Shown here piece by piece: positions 8,611-17,740 of a DNA stretch of 64,000 nt. The notes under the pieces are model-generated. The model searched no databases and was not told the origin of the DNA. It saw only the letters and a program-made list of their open reading frames with translations. How positions within the stretch are numbered: position 1 is the stretch's first letter; each line of letters opens with the position of its first letter. The stretch spans positions 248,001-312,000 of the forward strand of contig NZ_LQRT01000046.1 of NCBI RefSeq assembly GCF_001632745.1, given 5' to 3'. This DNA is from Aquimarina aggregata. GTDB taxonomy: Bacteria > Bacteroidota > Bacteroidia > Flavobacteriales > Flavobacteriaceae. The position numbers and the translations under genes were made by a program.

Positions 8611-9105
8611 TTAAGCTACAGTCTTCTTTTCTTTTGTATTACGCTGAGTATTTACATTCTGTGTAAATCGAGTCTTTAGCAATTCATGAGCACTTTGAGC
8701 TCCTTCCATGGGCATTTTACGAGCTGCATCTGCAAGATTATATACCGATAGTGCTACACGATATACTTCACTACCAGCGATCATTTGGGTATCCTTCATT
8801 TGGCGTAACAGACTTTCTAATTCTAGAATAATAGGATCTAATTGTTCAAATAGTTTTAGATCCTTTCGAGCCTCATCTGCAGTTAATGCTTCTGGTATCC
8901 ATCTGGGTTTACCTTCTAGAATATGAATACTATCTTCGGCAAATATTTTATTAGCACTATTAATCTTTGGTAGATTTTTACGCTCTTTTGGTGTTAGATT
9001 TTGTAAAAAACCTAAAGTTCCTTTTAGCTCATTAATACTTTGCTGTATAGCAGACACTTCTTCTTTGTTGAGAACCTTACTAACTCTGTTGTTTTCCTTA
9101 ATCAT
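8611..9105 (-). CDS. Hypothetical helical protein, 164 residues
   Basis: The 164-residue soluble protein is predicted to be largely helical, with a Lys/Glu-rich N-terminal part, a central segment around GKPRWIPEALTADEARKDLK, and two further amphipathic helices before a basic tail. It has no signal peptide, membrane segment or catalytic motif. The composition is that of a conserved cytoplasmic protein rather than a random frame, and the central segment looks constrained. I do not recognise a family. It is on the same strand as the small HTH gene but 376 bases away from it, so shared regulation is only a possibility. Confidence 0.7.
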   Translation of the reverse strand: MIKENNRVSKVLNKEEVSAIQQSINELKGTLGFLQNLTPKERKNLPKINSANKIFAEDSIHILEGKPRWIPEALTADEARKDLKLFEQLDPIILELESLLRQMKDTQMIAGSEVYRVALSVYNLADAARKMPMEGAQSAHELLKTRFTQNVNTQRNTKEKKTVA

Positions 9106-9189
9106 ACTTATAATTTTAAAACTGAAATAATTAATTTTTCCTTTGTCAAAAGTATGATGGTAATAAGAAGGAATCCAAAAGAAGTATAT

Positions 9190-9229
9190 CTTAATTCTAG
9201 AATTTTGAACACTAAATTCTAGAATTAAG
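9190..9229. repeat. Perfect 16-bp inverted repeat with nested palindromes
   Basis: CTTAATTCTAGAATTT at 9190-9205 is the exact reverse complement of 9214-9229, around the loop TGAACACT. Both arms contain ATTCTAGAAT, so two adjacent palindromic sites lie 24 bases apart. This could be a paired operator or an RNA hairpin. The lack of GC pairs and of a T-run argues against a simple terminator. Confidence 0.6.
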
Positions 9230-9301
9230 AGCTTATAAAAAAGGACACAAACACCTGATTTTCAAATAATTTATTGTTTTTTTAATACTGTATATTAAAT
9301 G

Positions 9302-9309
9302 TATCTTTG
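9302..9309 (+). promoter_or_regulatory. Putative -7 promoter box (TATCTTTG)
   Basis: TATCTTTG matches the Bacteroidota -7 consensus TAnnTTTG exactly. A TTG about 25 bases upstream (9274-9276) is slightly further away than the usual -33 spacing. Transcription starting just after it would give a leader of about 120 bases before the TPR gene at 9436. Confidence 0.4.
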
Positions 9310-9435
9310 TTATGTTTTGAAAATGAAGAAAAACTAAAAAAAAACTTCTTAAATCTAAAAAAAAACAATTTTCAATACTTTTGGGGTAATACTTTAAGAG
9401 GATAAAACATATACTATAAAAGAATAAGGATTAAA

Positions 9436-10728
9436 ATGCCTAGATATACGTTATTATTTTATTTGTTTTTTTTATTTGGTATACAGGGTGTATCATATAG
9501 TCAAGAAATAAGTTCCAAAGATTTAGATTCTCTGGTCAATTTAGATTTTAAAACATTATCTGATCAGTTCTATAAAATCCTAGAAACAAAACCTTCTATA
9601 GCAATCTTATATGCAAAAGCACACTTAAAAAAAGGAAAAAAAGAAAAGGATCTTAATAAAATTGCCACAGGGTTTTACCTAACATCTCTTACTCATCTTG
9701 ATAATCTTGAAAAACGAATTCAGTATATCGATAGTGCTATCACTATTAGAGAAAGAACTAAATACAAAAAATTTCTTTCCTTCTTATATGTACATAAAGG
9801 TTATGTATACAATATCAATAATCTTTTTGACAAATCATTAGATCATTATCTTGAAGCTTTAGAATATGCAAAAAAAACAAATAATAACGCATATATTACT
9901 ATTGCACAAAATAATATTGCTCTACTAAAAAGAAAATTAGGGAAATATGATGAGGCAAAATCTCTTTTTAAAAAGTGTTTATCATATCGCAAATCTAGAT
10001 TGCCAGAACATAAAAACGATTCTATACGGTATCTTGTTACCCTCTCTGAATTGATAATTACTCACATACATAATAAAGAAATAGATTCTGCCTCTATATT
10101 AAACAATCAAGGCATGCTAATGTCTTTGAAAATAAAAATGCCTAAAGGAAAAGAAATAATACGATTATTTAAATTTAATAAAGGTATACTTGATTACCAT
10201 AAGAAAGAATATCCTACTGCAATTAAAAACATAAATAACGCATTAAAACCTAATGAACAACTTTTTTTTGAGAATACCAGTTTAATCAATGCTTACCTTT
10301 TTCTTGGTAAATCACACAATGCTTTATCAAAAAAACAAGTAGGTCTCACATATTTTAAAAAAATAGATTCTATCGTGCAACAGACTAACTATGTGATTCC
10401 CGAAACTAGATTGGCTTATTTAGAAATTATTGAATATTATAAATCTTTAGGAGATAAAAACAATCAACTTCTTTATATTGACCGGTTACTTTATAATGAT
10501 AGTTTATTTAATACTTATTATAAATCAATGAGTACTAAAATAAATAAAGAGTACGATACTCCTAAACTACTATATCAAAAAGAACAGCTTATTTCTGATC
10601 TACAAACCAAAAAAGATACATCTTTTTATGGACTTATCTTTTTATCGATTATAATTATCCTAATCACTAGCTTTTTTTTATTAGTTATCAAAAAAATAAA
10701 GTTTACAAAAAGCGTTTTGAGGAGTTAA
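9436..10728 (+). CDS. N-terminal half of TPR-transmembrane regulator (split from its AraC domain)
   Basis: The 430-residue frame begins with a signal sequence (FLFGIQGVSYSQ), continues with tetratricopeptide-like helical repeats over about residues 50-390, and ends with one membrane span (FYGLIFLSIIIILITSFFLL). Proteins of this layout in Bacteroidota normally continue past the membrane into an AraC-type DNA-binding domain. Here the frame stops at 10726-10728, ten codons after the A7 run at 10690-10696. In the -1 frame the sequence reads NKVYKKRFEELMNSS, straight into the next gene. So this looks like the sensor half of one regulator broken, or programmed to shift, at the A-run. Alone it would be a membrane TPR protein without an output domain. 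Confidence 0.8.
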   Translation: MPRYTLLFYLFFLFGIQGVSYSQEISSKDLDSLVNLDFKTLSDQFYKILETKPSIAILYAKAHLKKGKKEKDLNKIATGFYLTSLTHLDNLEKRIQYIDSAITIRERTKYKKFLSFLYVHKGYVYNINNLFDKSLDHYLEALEYAKKTNNNAYITIAQNNIALLKRKLGKYDEAKSLFKKCLSYRKSRLPEHKNDSIRYLVTLSELIITHIHNKEIDSASILNNQGMLMSLKIKMPKGKEIIRLFKFNKGILDYHKKEYPTAIKNINNALKPNEQLFFENTSLINAYLFLGKSHNALSKKQVGLTYFKKIDSIVQQTNYVIPETRLAYLEIIEYYKSLGDKNNQLLYIDRLLYNDSLFNTYYKSMSTKINKEYDTPKLLYQKEQLISDLQTKKDTSFYGLIFLSIIIILITSFFLLVIKKIKFTKSVLRS

Positions 10729-11168
10729 TGAATTCTTCAAAAAAAGAATCTTCTAATAAAAAAGAAAGTGAATTTATCGAACGAAAATCTTCTATAGCAA
10801 TAAATCAAGATGTTGTACAAATGATTCTTAAAGAGTTAAGTTCTTTTGAAAAAAATCATGGTTTTTTAAATGCCCATATTACTTCGGTCTTACTTGCCAA
10901 AAAAATGAATACTAATGCTAAATATTTAACCAAAGTTATTAAACATTATAGACAAAAAAACTTTTCGTGGTATATCAATGATTTAAGGATAGCCTACATT
11001 ACCAAAGAATTAAAAACCAATACTAAACTACAAAAATATACTATAAAAGCGCTAGCACTAGAAGCTGGTTTTAATTCTACAGAAATATTTTCTAAAGCAT
11101 TCTATAAAAAAAATGGGATATATCCTTCATATTTTGTGAAGAGAATACAAGCAGAAAATATTGATTGA
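10728..11168 (+). CDS. AraC-type DNA-binding half of the split TPR regulator
   Basis: This 146-residue frame starts at an ATG overlapping the upstream stop by one base (TAATG). Residues about 45-140 form an AraC-type HTH pair: LLAKKMNTNAKYLTKVIK for the first helix-turn-helix and IKALALEAGFNSTEIFSKAF followed by YPSYFVKRI for the second. The frame continues upstream past its ATG as VYKKRFEELM, the usual juxtamembrane link in TPR-TM-AraC regulators, which shows it was once fused to the protein before it. If translated from its own ATG it would be a soluble DNA-binding protein uncoupled from the membrane sensor. Confidence 0.8.
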   Translation: MNSSKKESSNKKESEFIERKSSIAINQDVVQMILKELSSFEKNHGFLNAHITSVLLAKKMNTNAKYLTKVIKHYRQKNFSWYINDLRIAYITKELKTNTKLQKYTIKALALEAGFNSTEIFSKAFYKKNGIYPSYFVKRIQAENID

Positions 11169-11291
11169 AATACGGCCAGTTTTTTTAATCTTAACTTTAA
11201 AATTAAGATTAGTTTATGTTTATAAATACTTTATCAAAATGTCTTTTATCATATATTTATCATTGTTAAGAATAACCAATATACATTTCTT

Positions 11292-13235
11292 ATGAAAAAA
11301 CTTATCATATTTTGTGTTAGTTTACTAATCCTCCACTCTTGTAAAGAAGAACAAAAAAAGGAAGCGATTATAAAACCAATAGAAATTGGACAATATTCCA
11401 TAGAGCAATTCATGGATAACGAAAATGCCTTTACCAATGGATTTTCAGTAGACAAATCTAAAGTCTTAATAACTAGTAATAGATCAGGTATATATAATAT
11501 GTATTCTGTATCTGCTAAAGGAGGAGAACTTCTTCCTCTTACCAAATCCGATAGTGCATCTGTCTTTGGCATATCCTATTTTCCCAAAGATGACAGAATT
11601 TTATTTAGAATGGATGGTAACGGAGATGAGATCTTTAAAATCTTTCTAAAAGACAGTTCTGGTATTCAACGGCTAACACCAGAAAAAAATGTTAGAGCTT
11701 TGTTTAGAGGCTGGTCAAAAGATGGTAATAGCTTTTACTACGGAACAAATGAACGTGACTCTAAATTTATGGATCACTATGAAATGGACATTACTAATTT
11801 TAAGTCAAAGTTAGTTTATCAAAATAATGATGGATTAGATTTTTCAGGAATGTCTGAGGATAAAAAATACATTATACTTCGGAAAACCATAAATACAAAT
11901 GATAATGACTTATTTTTAGTTAATACTACTTCTAAGGAAAAGATAAAAATTAATGAAAATTTGAGTAATAACTCTTTTCAAGATTTTTCACCAGATGACT
12001 CGGCATTTTATTATACAACGGATGATGGAGCAGAATTTTCATATTTAATGAAATATAATCTTCAAGATGGTAGCAAAGAAAAAATATTAGAAAAAGATTG
12101 GGATATTTCCGGTTTTGGATTTACACAAAAAGGAAAATATCAGGTTACATTTACCAATGAGGATGCTAAAACTGTTTTTAATGCAAAAGAAGTTGCGACT
12201 GGGAAAACTGTTGATTTCCCAACTATTGACGGTAAAGAAATTAGCCAAGCATCATTTTCCAGAGATGAAACGATGGCTATTCTTAGTATTGGGGGTTCAA
12301 ATTCGCCAACAAATTCATATACATATGATCTTTCTACTAAAGAGTATTCTCAGTTAACAAATGTCCTAAATAAAGATATTAATCCCGATGATCTTGTAAG
12401 TGCTGAAGTAGTTCGTTTTAAATCATTTGATGGCTTAGAAATCCCAGCTATTTATTATAAACCAAAACAAGCTACATCTGATCATAAAGTTCCTGCCTTA
12501 GTTTGGGTACATGGGGGTCCAGGAGGGCAATCAAGGCAAGGATTTAATTCTACGATTCAATATTTAGTGAATCATGGTTACGCAATCTTAGCAGTTAACA
12601 ACCGTGGTAGTAGTGGATATGGAAAAACCTTCTACGGCTTAGATAATCTTAATCACGGAGATAAAGACCTTAAAGATTGTGTTGCAGGTAAAGACTGGTT
12701 AGCACAACAAGAGATAATTGACAATAATAAAATAGGTATAATTGGTGGTTCTTATGGTGGATATATGACCATGGCCGCATTAACCTATACTCCTGATGAA
12801 TTTAATGTTGGAGTTAATCTTTTTGGAGTAACCAATTGGATCAGGACATTAAAAAGTATCCCACCATGGTGGACATCCTTTAAAGATGCATTATACCTTG
12901 AATTAGGAAACCCGAATACAGCTGATTCTGTTCGACTAAGAAAAATTTCTCCCCTTTTTCATACCGAAAAAGTTACAAAACCATTAATTGTACTTCAAGG
13001 GGCAAAAGATCCTAGAGTATTAAAAGTAGAATCTGATGAAATTGTAGCCGGAGTAAAGAAAAACGGTGTTCCTGTTGAATATGTTTTATTTGAAGATGAA
13101 GGCCATGGATTTGTAAAAAAAGAAAACCAAATTGAAGCCTACGGTAGGGTATTAAAGTTTTTAGACAAATATCTAAAAGGTAATGGAAGCGAGGTTATTA
13201 ATGATGGCAAAACTGAATCTACTAAAATTGAATAA
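11292..13235 (+). CDS. S9-family prolyl oligopeptidase-like lipoprotein
   Basis: The 647-residue protein has a lipoprotein signal (MKKLIIFCVSLLILHSC, lipid Cys at 17). Residues about 30-365 form the WD40/propeller-like domain with repeats such as LITSNRSGIYNMYSV. The rest is the alpha/beta-hydrolase domain of peptidase family S9: oxyanion region VHGGPGGQSRQG, nucleophile Ser in GGSYGGY, acid Asp in GAKDPRV and His in EDEGHGF. All three catalytic residues are present, so it is predicted active against short, perhaps proline-containing peptides in the periplasm or outer membrane. It is probably a single-gene transcript, since a hairpin follows at 13265. Confidence 0.88.
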   Translation: MKKLIIFCVSLLILHSCKEEQKKEAIIKPIEIGQYSIEQFMDNENAFTNGFSVDKSKVLITSNRSGIYNMYSVSAKGGELLPLTKSDSASVFGISYFPKDDRILFRMDGNGDEIFKIFLKDSSGIQRLTPEKNVRALFRGWSKDGNSFYYGTNERDSKFMDHYEMDITNFKSKLVYQNNDGLDFSGMSEDKKYIILRKTINTNDNDLFLVNTTSKEKIKINENLSNNSFQDFSPDDSAFYYTTDDGAEFSYLMKYNLQDGSKEKILEKDWDISGFGFTQKGKYQVTFTNEDAKTVFNAKEVATGKTVDFPTIDGKEISQASFSRDETMAILSIGGSNSPTNSYTYDLSTKEYSQLTNVLNKDINPDDLVSAEVVRFKSFDGLEIPAIYYKPKQATSDHKVPALVWVHGGPGGQSRQGFNSTIQYLVNHGYAILAVNNRGSSGYGKTFYGLDNLNHGDKDLKDCVAGKDWLAQQEIIDNNKIGIIGGSYGGYMTMAALTYTPDEFNVGVNLFGVTNWIRTLKSIPPWWTSFKDALYLELGNPNTADSVRLRKISPLFHTEKVTKPLIVLQGAKDPRVLKVESDEIVAGVKKNGVPVEYVLFEDEGHGFVKKENQIEAYGRVLKFLDKYLKGNGSEVINDGKTESTKIE

Positions 13236-13264
13236 ACTTTAGTAAAATTAATTAAAAAAAATCT

Positions 13265-13296
13265 AGTTCGTCTCTATCCTAGTATAGAGATGAACT
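13265..13296. terminator. Hairpin after the S9 peptidase gene
   Basis: AGTTCGTCTCTAT (13265-13277) pairs with ATAGAGATGAACT (13284-13296) with one G-T pair and a 6-base loop. It lies 30 bases after the S9 gene. The following T-run is weak, so termination is likely but not certain. Confidence 0.6.
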
Positions 13297-13447
13297 TTGA
13301 ATATAAAAGCAATACCAATTATGATATTTAAAGATTACGATAACACGTACAAACAAAAGAATCACCAGACTTTCTACAGAATTTCCCTATACATTTAATC
13401 CGATGTATACATATTACAAAATTAAATTTTAAAATAGTAACCCAATA

Positions 13448-14137
13448 ATGAATAGTAACAAAACACTTTTCGGTTTAATCGTATTGTTTACCATCACAAT
13501 GTCAAATGCACAAAATACCGGCGAAGATGAAATCGGCGCTTGGTACATGTATTTTGGTACCAATAGAGTATCAGAAAAATTAAGCATCCATTCTGAGGCT
13601 CAATTTAGATTTTATGAGGTAGGATCTACATTTAATCAATTATTATTAAGAACAGGATTAAATTATCATATCGAAGACAAAGCTATAGCCACATTAGGGT
13701 ATGGATACATTAGTACTGATGGTAGTTTTGAAGATATTCCTGGTGAAGAAAACGCAAAAGAACATCGAATTTTTCAACAATTTATTCTTAAAAATACAAG
13801 TGGAAAATTCAAGTTTGAACATCGCTACCGTTTAGAGCAACGATTTATTAGTACACAAAACGATGATTTTACAGAACATAGAGCTCGCTATCGCTTACAA
13901 CTTACATATCCTATAAATGATAAATGGTTCTTAAATGCTTATGATGAAGTTTTTATCAATTTGCAAGAGCCAATTTTTGGTCAAAATCGATTATATGCTG
14001 CAATAGGATATAACGTGCAATCTAATTTTAGTATTCAACTAGGCTATCTTAAAAATCATTTTACCGGAATAAATTTTGATCGTTTGCAGTTAGGTGTTTT
14101 CTATAATACCGACTTTAGAAAGAAAGATAACAACTAA
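13448..14137 (+). CDS. DUF2490 outer-membrane-type beta-barrel protein
   Basis: The 229-residue exported protein has a signal peptide ending near TMSNAQ. It then has a chain of amphipathic beta strands typical of DUF2490: GAWYMYFGTNRVSEKLSIHS near the start, KFEHRYRLEQRF in the middle, and SIQLGYLKNHF toward the end. That family is predicted to form a small barrel in the outer membrane, with no defined biochemical role. The stop overlaps the start of the isochorismatase gene by one base (TAATG), so the two are translated from one message. The pairing does not itself reveal a substrate. Confidence 0.82.
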   Translation: MNSNKTLFGLIVLFTITMSNAQNTGEDEIGAWYMYFGTNRVSEKLSIHSEAQFRFYEVGSTFNQLLLRTGLNYHIEDKAIATLGYGYISTDGSFEDIPGEENAKEHRIFQQFILKNTSGKFKFEHRYRLEQRFISTQNDDFTEHRARYRLQLTYPINDKWFLNAYDEVFINLQEPIFGQNRLYAAIGYNVQSNFSIQLGYLKNHFTGINFDRLQLGVFYNTDFRKKDNN

Positions 14138-14718
14138 TGGATATTGTAAAAAGTAAAAGACCTGCATTACTGCTAATTGATATACAAAAAGGATTTGAAG
14201 ATATTGAGTATTGGGGAGGAGAACGTAATAATCCTGATGCTGAGAAGAATATGGAAAATCTACTCATTTTGTGGAGAAAGAACAATCTACCCGTTTTTCA
14301 TATCAAACATTGTTCTACTGAGCCCAATTCTCCTCTTGCAAAAAGCCACCCTGGAAACGATTTTCAAGATTTCAGTGCTCCTCTAGAAGACTTAAAAGGA
14401 GAGCATATTGTAGAAAAAGAGGTAAATAGTGCTTTTATTGGTACTGGACTTAAGCAGTTATTAGAATTTAAAAAAATAGACACCTTAGTCATCGTTGGTT
14501 TAACCACAGATCATTGTGTTTCTACAACAACTAGAATGGCAGGAAATTTTGGTTTTAAAACCTTTTTAGTTGAAGATGCTGTCGCCACTTTTAATAAAAC
14601 TGGCGCAAACGGTCAAAATTATAGCGCACAATTAATTCATGATACAGCAATAGCAAGTTTAAAAGATGAATTCGCAACTATTGTATCAACAGCATCTGTT
14701 ATAGAAAATCTAGCATAA
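14137..14718 (+). CDS. Isochorismatase-family cysteine hydrolase
   Basis: This 193-residue cytoplasmic protein has the family triad. The Asp is in LLLIDIQKGF (D15), a Lys lies in the VEKEVNSAF segment, and the nucleophile Cys is in TTDHCVSTT. A cis-peptide-type turn (VGLTTDHCV) precedes the cysteine as in nicotinamidases and related amidohydrolases. Substrate specificity within this superfamily cannot be decided from motifs; no metal-binding His cluster of nicotinamidases is evident, so a general amidohydrolase is the safer call. It is coupled to DUF2490 by a one-base overlap and ends at a bidirectional terminator. Confidence 0.87.
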   Translation: MDIVKSKRPALLLIDIQKGFEDIEYWGGERNNPDAEKNMENLLILWRKNNLPVFHIKHCSTEPNSPLAKSHPGNDFQDFSAPLEDLKGEHIVEKEVNSAFIGTGLKQLLEFKKIDTLVIVGLTTDHCVSTTTRMAGNFGFKTFLVEDAVATFNKTGANGQNYSAQLIHDTAIASLKDEFATIVSTASVIENLA

Positions 14719-14740
14719 CACACCACAAATACAATTTTAC

Positions 14741-14778
14741 GATACACAAGAACCTTATTAACTTATTTCTTGTGTATC
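14741..14778. terminator. Bidirectional terminator between convergent genes
   Basis: GATACACAAGAA (14741-14752) pairs with TTCTTGTGTATC (14767-14778) between the isochorismatase gene and the convergent hydrolase. The stop codon of the minus-strand gene (14763) lies in the loop. Confidence 0.7.
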
Positions 14779-15590
14779 ATTGTGTGTATAAAATCCAAAA
14801 CATCATTTAATACAATATTCTTTTCTGGTTCATTATGTAATTCGTGATATAATCCTTCATAACTTTTGAAGTGTATCAGAGTATTTGAAAGTGCAAATTC
14901 TTTAGAACTAGTATAACTGGTTAAGCGATCTTTGGTTCCATGCAGCACTAGTGTAGGAATAGGTACAGCTTCTCCCCTATCTTTAGCCCACTTTCCTGCT
15001 TCGAAACAAGATAAAAAAAACGATGGTGTTATTTTATTATGGACCAAACTATCTTTTTGATAAGCCTCTACAACATTTTTATCTCTGCTAATGGCATTGG
15101 CATCCAGATTAGTAATATCACTAAAAGAAGGGTAAATAATATTCATAAACTTAGCTAAGGCTATTTTAAATGTAGGAGGTTTAAATGGCAATGTAAACCA
15201 AGGAGCAGAAAGAATAGCACCTGCAATTTCTGGAGTTCTTCTAATTAAATAATTAGCCACTACATTTCCCCCCATACTATGGCCATACAAAAATATAGGA
15301 AGACCTATATTTTCTCGAATCGCAATGCTTAAAATCTTTTCTATACTTTCTAATAAGAAATTATAATTAGGTGTGTGCCCACGTTTTCCATCAGATACTC
15401 CATGACCGATATGATCAAAGGTATACATACTAATACCATTCAAGTTAAAAAAATCTTTTACATGCATATATCTAGAACTATGTTCTCCCATGCCATGTAT
15501 CAAACACACTATCGCAACAGGGGTATCAACACGCCAAGATTGCGCATGGATATTTTTACCTTCTTGTAACCAGCTAAATTTTGTATGCAT
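14763..15590 (-). CDS. Alpha/beta hydrolase, monoacylglycerol lipase-like
   Basis: The 275-residue protein matches the serine aminopeptidase S33 / lysophospholipase group. It has the oxyanion motif HGMGEHSSRY, the nucleophile Ser in GHSMGGN, an Asp in LHGTKDRLT and a His in GLYHELHNEPE. No signal peptide or lipobox is present, so it should be cytoplasmic. HGxxEHSxRY followed by GHSMGG is characteristic of monoacylglycerol lipases, which release glycerol from monoacylglycerols and lysolipids. It stands alone and is convergent with the isochorismatase gene. Confidence 0.88.
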   Translation of the reverse strand: MHTKFSWLQEGKNIHAQSWRVDTPVAIVCLIHGMGEHSSRYMHVKDFFNLNGISMYTFDHIGHGVSDGKRGHTPNYNFLLESIEKILSIAIRENIGLPIFLYGHSMGGNVVANYLIRRTPEIAGAILSAPWFTLPFKPPTFKIALAKFMNIIYPSFSDITNLDANAISRDKNVVEAYQKDSLVHNKITPSFFLSCFEAGKWAKDRGEAVPIPTLVLHGTKDRLTSYTSSKEFALSNTLIHFKSYEGLYHELHNEPEKNIVLNDVLDFIHTMIHKK

Positions 15591-15783
15591 TATTTGATTT
15601 TATTTTATACAATATAACAATCTTCATCTTGATTTTTGGTATTATTTATACAAACAGTATTGATCATGAAAATTAATTAAAGTGAAAAAATAGTTTGTAT
15701 CTGGCCTATTATTTTAAGCGTAAAAAATTATCTTTAAAGCAAGTATTCTTCTTAAATCTCGACTCTTAAATAAAAATAACACA

Positions 15784-16998
15784 ATGAGTTTATCAAAAGT
15801 CACTTTTACGAACGCCGAAGGTCAAACATTATCAGGTCGTTTAGAACTTCCTGCCGATCAACATCCTCATAATTTTGCATTGTTTGCACATTGTTTTACC
15901 TGTAATAAAAACTTAGGTGCAGTACGAAATATTAGTAGAGGACTTACAGCTCAGGGGTTTGGAGTCCTTAGATTTGATTTTACAGGTTTGGGAGAAAGCG
16001 AAGGAGACTTTGCAGATACTAATTTTTCTGGAAATGTAGAAGACTTAGTTGCAGCAGCAGATTTTTTAGCCAAAGAATATATGGCTCCCGCTTTGATTGT
16101 TGGTCACTCACTGGGTGGCGCCGCATCAATTTTTGCCGCTTCACAAATCGATTCGATAAAAGCAGTTGCTACCGTTGGGGCTCCTTCTAATCCAAAACAT
16201 GTAAAACATCTATTAAAAAGTGGACTAGAAGAAATTCAAGCCACTGGTAAAGCTGTAGTTAATTTAAGTGGACGGGATTTTACTATAAAAAAACAATTTA
16301 TTGATGATTTAGATACGAAATCATTACCAGAAGTTGCTAAAAACTTAGACAAGGCTCTTTTGGTCATGCATTCTCCTCAGGACACTACGGTAGGAATCAA
16401 AAATGCCGAGGAGATTTATCATGCTGCCAAACATCCTAAAAGTTTTGTGAGTTTAGATGGTGCAGATCATTTACTTATGCGAAAAGAAGATTCTAACTAT
16501 GTGGGTAAAGTGATTGCAGGTTGGTCTTCAAGATATATGGATATACCCGAAACTTCAAAACTTAATAGTCAGCATCATGTAGTGGCCAGTTTAGATAATA
16601 CAGAAGGATTTACTACACAAATGAAAATTGGGAATCATTACATGATTGCCGATGAACCCGAAAGTATAGGAGGTAATGATTTTGGTCCATCGCCTTATGA
16701 ATTAGTATCTGCAGGATTATCAGCATGCACTGCTATGACTATAAAAATGTATATGGCTAGAAAAGGTTGGGATTTACAAAATGTAGAGGTACACACTAGT
16801 TACAGTAAATCTCATGCTGCAGATTGTGAAAATTGTGAAGATCCTAATGCTAAAATTGACACATTCGAAAGAGAAATAAAAATTGAAGGTGATCTTGATG
16901 AAAAACAAATTAATAGAATTCTACAAATTGCGGATAAATGTCCAGTACATAAAACATTACACAGCCAAACACAAGTAATAACTAAATTAATATCTTAA
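15784..16998 (+). CDS. Bifunctional alpha/beta hydrolase-OsmC fusion
   Basis: The 404-residue protein has two domains. Residues about 1-255 are an alpha/beta hydrolase with HCFTCNKN in the oxyanion region, the nucleophile Ser in GHSLGGA and a His in DGADHLL. Residues about 270-404 are an OsmC/Ohr-type domain carrying the two peroxidatic cysteines, in GLSACTAMT and KCPVHKTL. OsmC proteins reduce organic hydroperoxides using thiols. In this fusion the hydrolase may release or repair oxidised lipid or ester substrates before peroxide reduction, which is inference. This fusion is known in Bacteroidota, and both active sites look complete here. Confidence 0.9.
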   Translation: MSLSKVTFTNAEGQTLSGRLELPADQHPHNFALFAHCFTCNKNLGAVRNISRGLTAQGFGVLRFDFTGLGESEGDFADTNFSGNVEDLVAAADFLAKEYMAPALIVGHSLGGAASIFAASQIDSIKAVATVGAPSNPKHVKHLLKSGLEEIQATGKAVVNLSGRDFTIKKQFIDDLDTKSLPEVAKNLDKALLVMHSPQDTTVGIKNAEEIYHAAKHPKSFVSLDGADHLLMRKEDSNYVGKVIAGWSSRYMDIPETSKLNSQHHVVASLDNTEGFTTQMKIGNHYMIADEPESIGGNDFGPSPYELVSAGLSACTAMTIKMYMARKGWDLQNVEVHTSYSKSHAADCENCEDPNAKIDTFEREIKIEGDLDEKQINRILQIADKCPVHKTLHSQTQVITKLIS

Positions 16999-17062
16999 TA
17001 AGAACTACTATACTAATTTATATGTAATTATTGCATATTCTTATAAACAAGTGGGCAATCAA

Positions 17063-17587
17063 ATGAAGTGTATAAGGCTTACAAATATATCTGATAATTA
17101 TTTTAAGCTTGCATGGGAACTTTATCAAAAAGCTTTCCCTTCAGAAGAGCAAAGGTTATTGGATGCTCAAGCCCTTGTAATGAAAAAATCAAATTATCAT
17201 TTTGAAATTATAATTGAGGAAAAGGAATTTGTAGGGTTTCTTTTATGGTGGGATTTTGAAACCTATAAATATATTGATCATTTTGCTATTGCTATGCAAC
17301 GAAGGAATCTGGGTTTGGGAAAATTAATTCTTGAAAAGTTCATTGACACCACTGATAAACCAATTTTGTTAGAAGTAGAATTACCTAGTTCGACTATCAA
17401 TCAACGTAGAATAAAATTTTATGAAAAGATTGGATTTAAACTTAACCAACATTATTATGAAATACCACCCTTGATAGAAGAACAATCGTCTTTGCAATTG
17501 TTATTAATGTCTTATCCTGAAATTGTTTCAAAAAAGGATGTTGAAGAATTTATAAAAATATGCCATCCCATTATGTTCAAAAATTAG
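17063..17587 (+). CDS. GNAT-family N-acetyltransferase
   Basis: I prefer the ATG at 17063 (MKCIRLTNIS) over an upstream GTG at 17051 because the first beta strand then begins near the N-terminus as usual. The 174-residue protein has the GNAT fold pattern, with an acetyl-CoA loop in AIAMQRRNLGLGKLILEKF (the R/QxxGxG/A region) and a C-terminal strand-helix around RIKFYEKIGFKLNQHYYEIP. The last 30 residues, after IPPLIEEQSSLQLLLMSYP, are an extension typical of small uncharacterised family members. The acceptor is unknown. It lies 52 bases or more after the hydrolase-OsmC gene and may share its transcript. Confidence 0.82.
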   Translation: MKCIRLTNISDNYFKLAWELYQKAFPSEEQRLLDAQALVMKKSNYHFEIIIEEKEFVGFLLWWDFETYKYIDHFAIAMQRRNLGLGKLILEKFIDTTDKPILLEVELPSSTINQRRIKFYEKIGFKLNQHYYEIPPLIEEQSSLQLLLMSYPEIVSKKDVEEFIKICHPIMFKN

Positions 17588-17740
17588 TTATAAACCCGAC
17601 GTTTTTCTAAAGTAGAATTAAATCAAAACAAGGTATTTCTCTTTTCATACTCATAGCTTTTAAAGAGTTAACGAAGAAATTGAAATACAAAAACTCAACT
17701 ATTTAGTAACAAAAATAATTTCAAACAAACAACCAAAAAA

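Larger units (their letters stand above)
9106..9435. other. Divergent intergenic region with 16-bp perfect inverted repeat and promoter box
   Basis: This 330-base AT-rich region separates the minus-strand 164-residue gene from the TPR gene. It holds a perfect 16-bp inverted repeat (9190-9205 and 9214-9229, arm CTTAATTCTAGAATTT) with an 8-base loop. Each arm itself contains the palindrome ATTCTAGAAT. It also holds a TATCTTTG box at 9302-9309. No further coding frame is convincing. Confidence 0.6.

Noticed and set aside
11186..11211. TAATCTTAA/TTAAGATTA stem after the AraC half
   Set aside because: Made almost only of A-T pairs with no T-run; too weak to call as a terminator.
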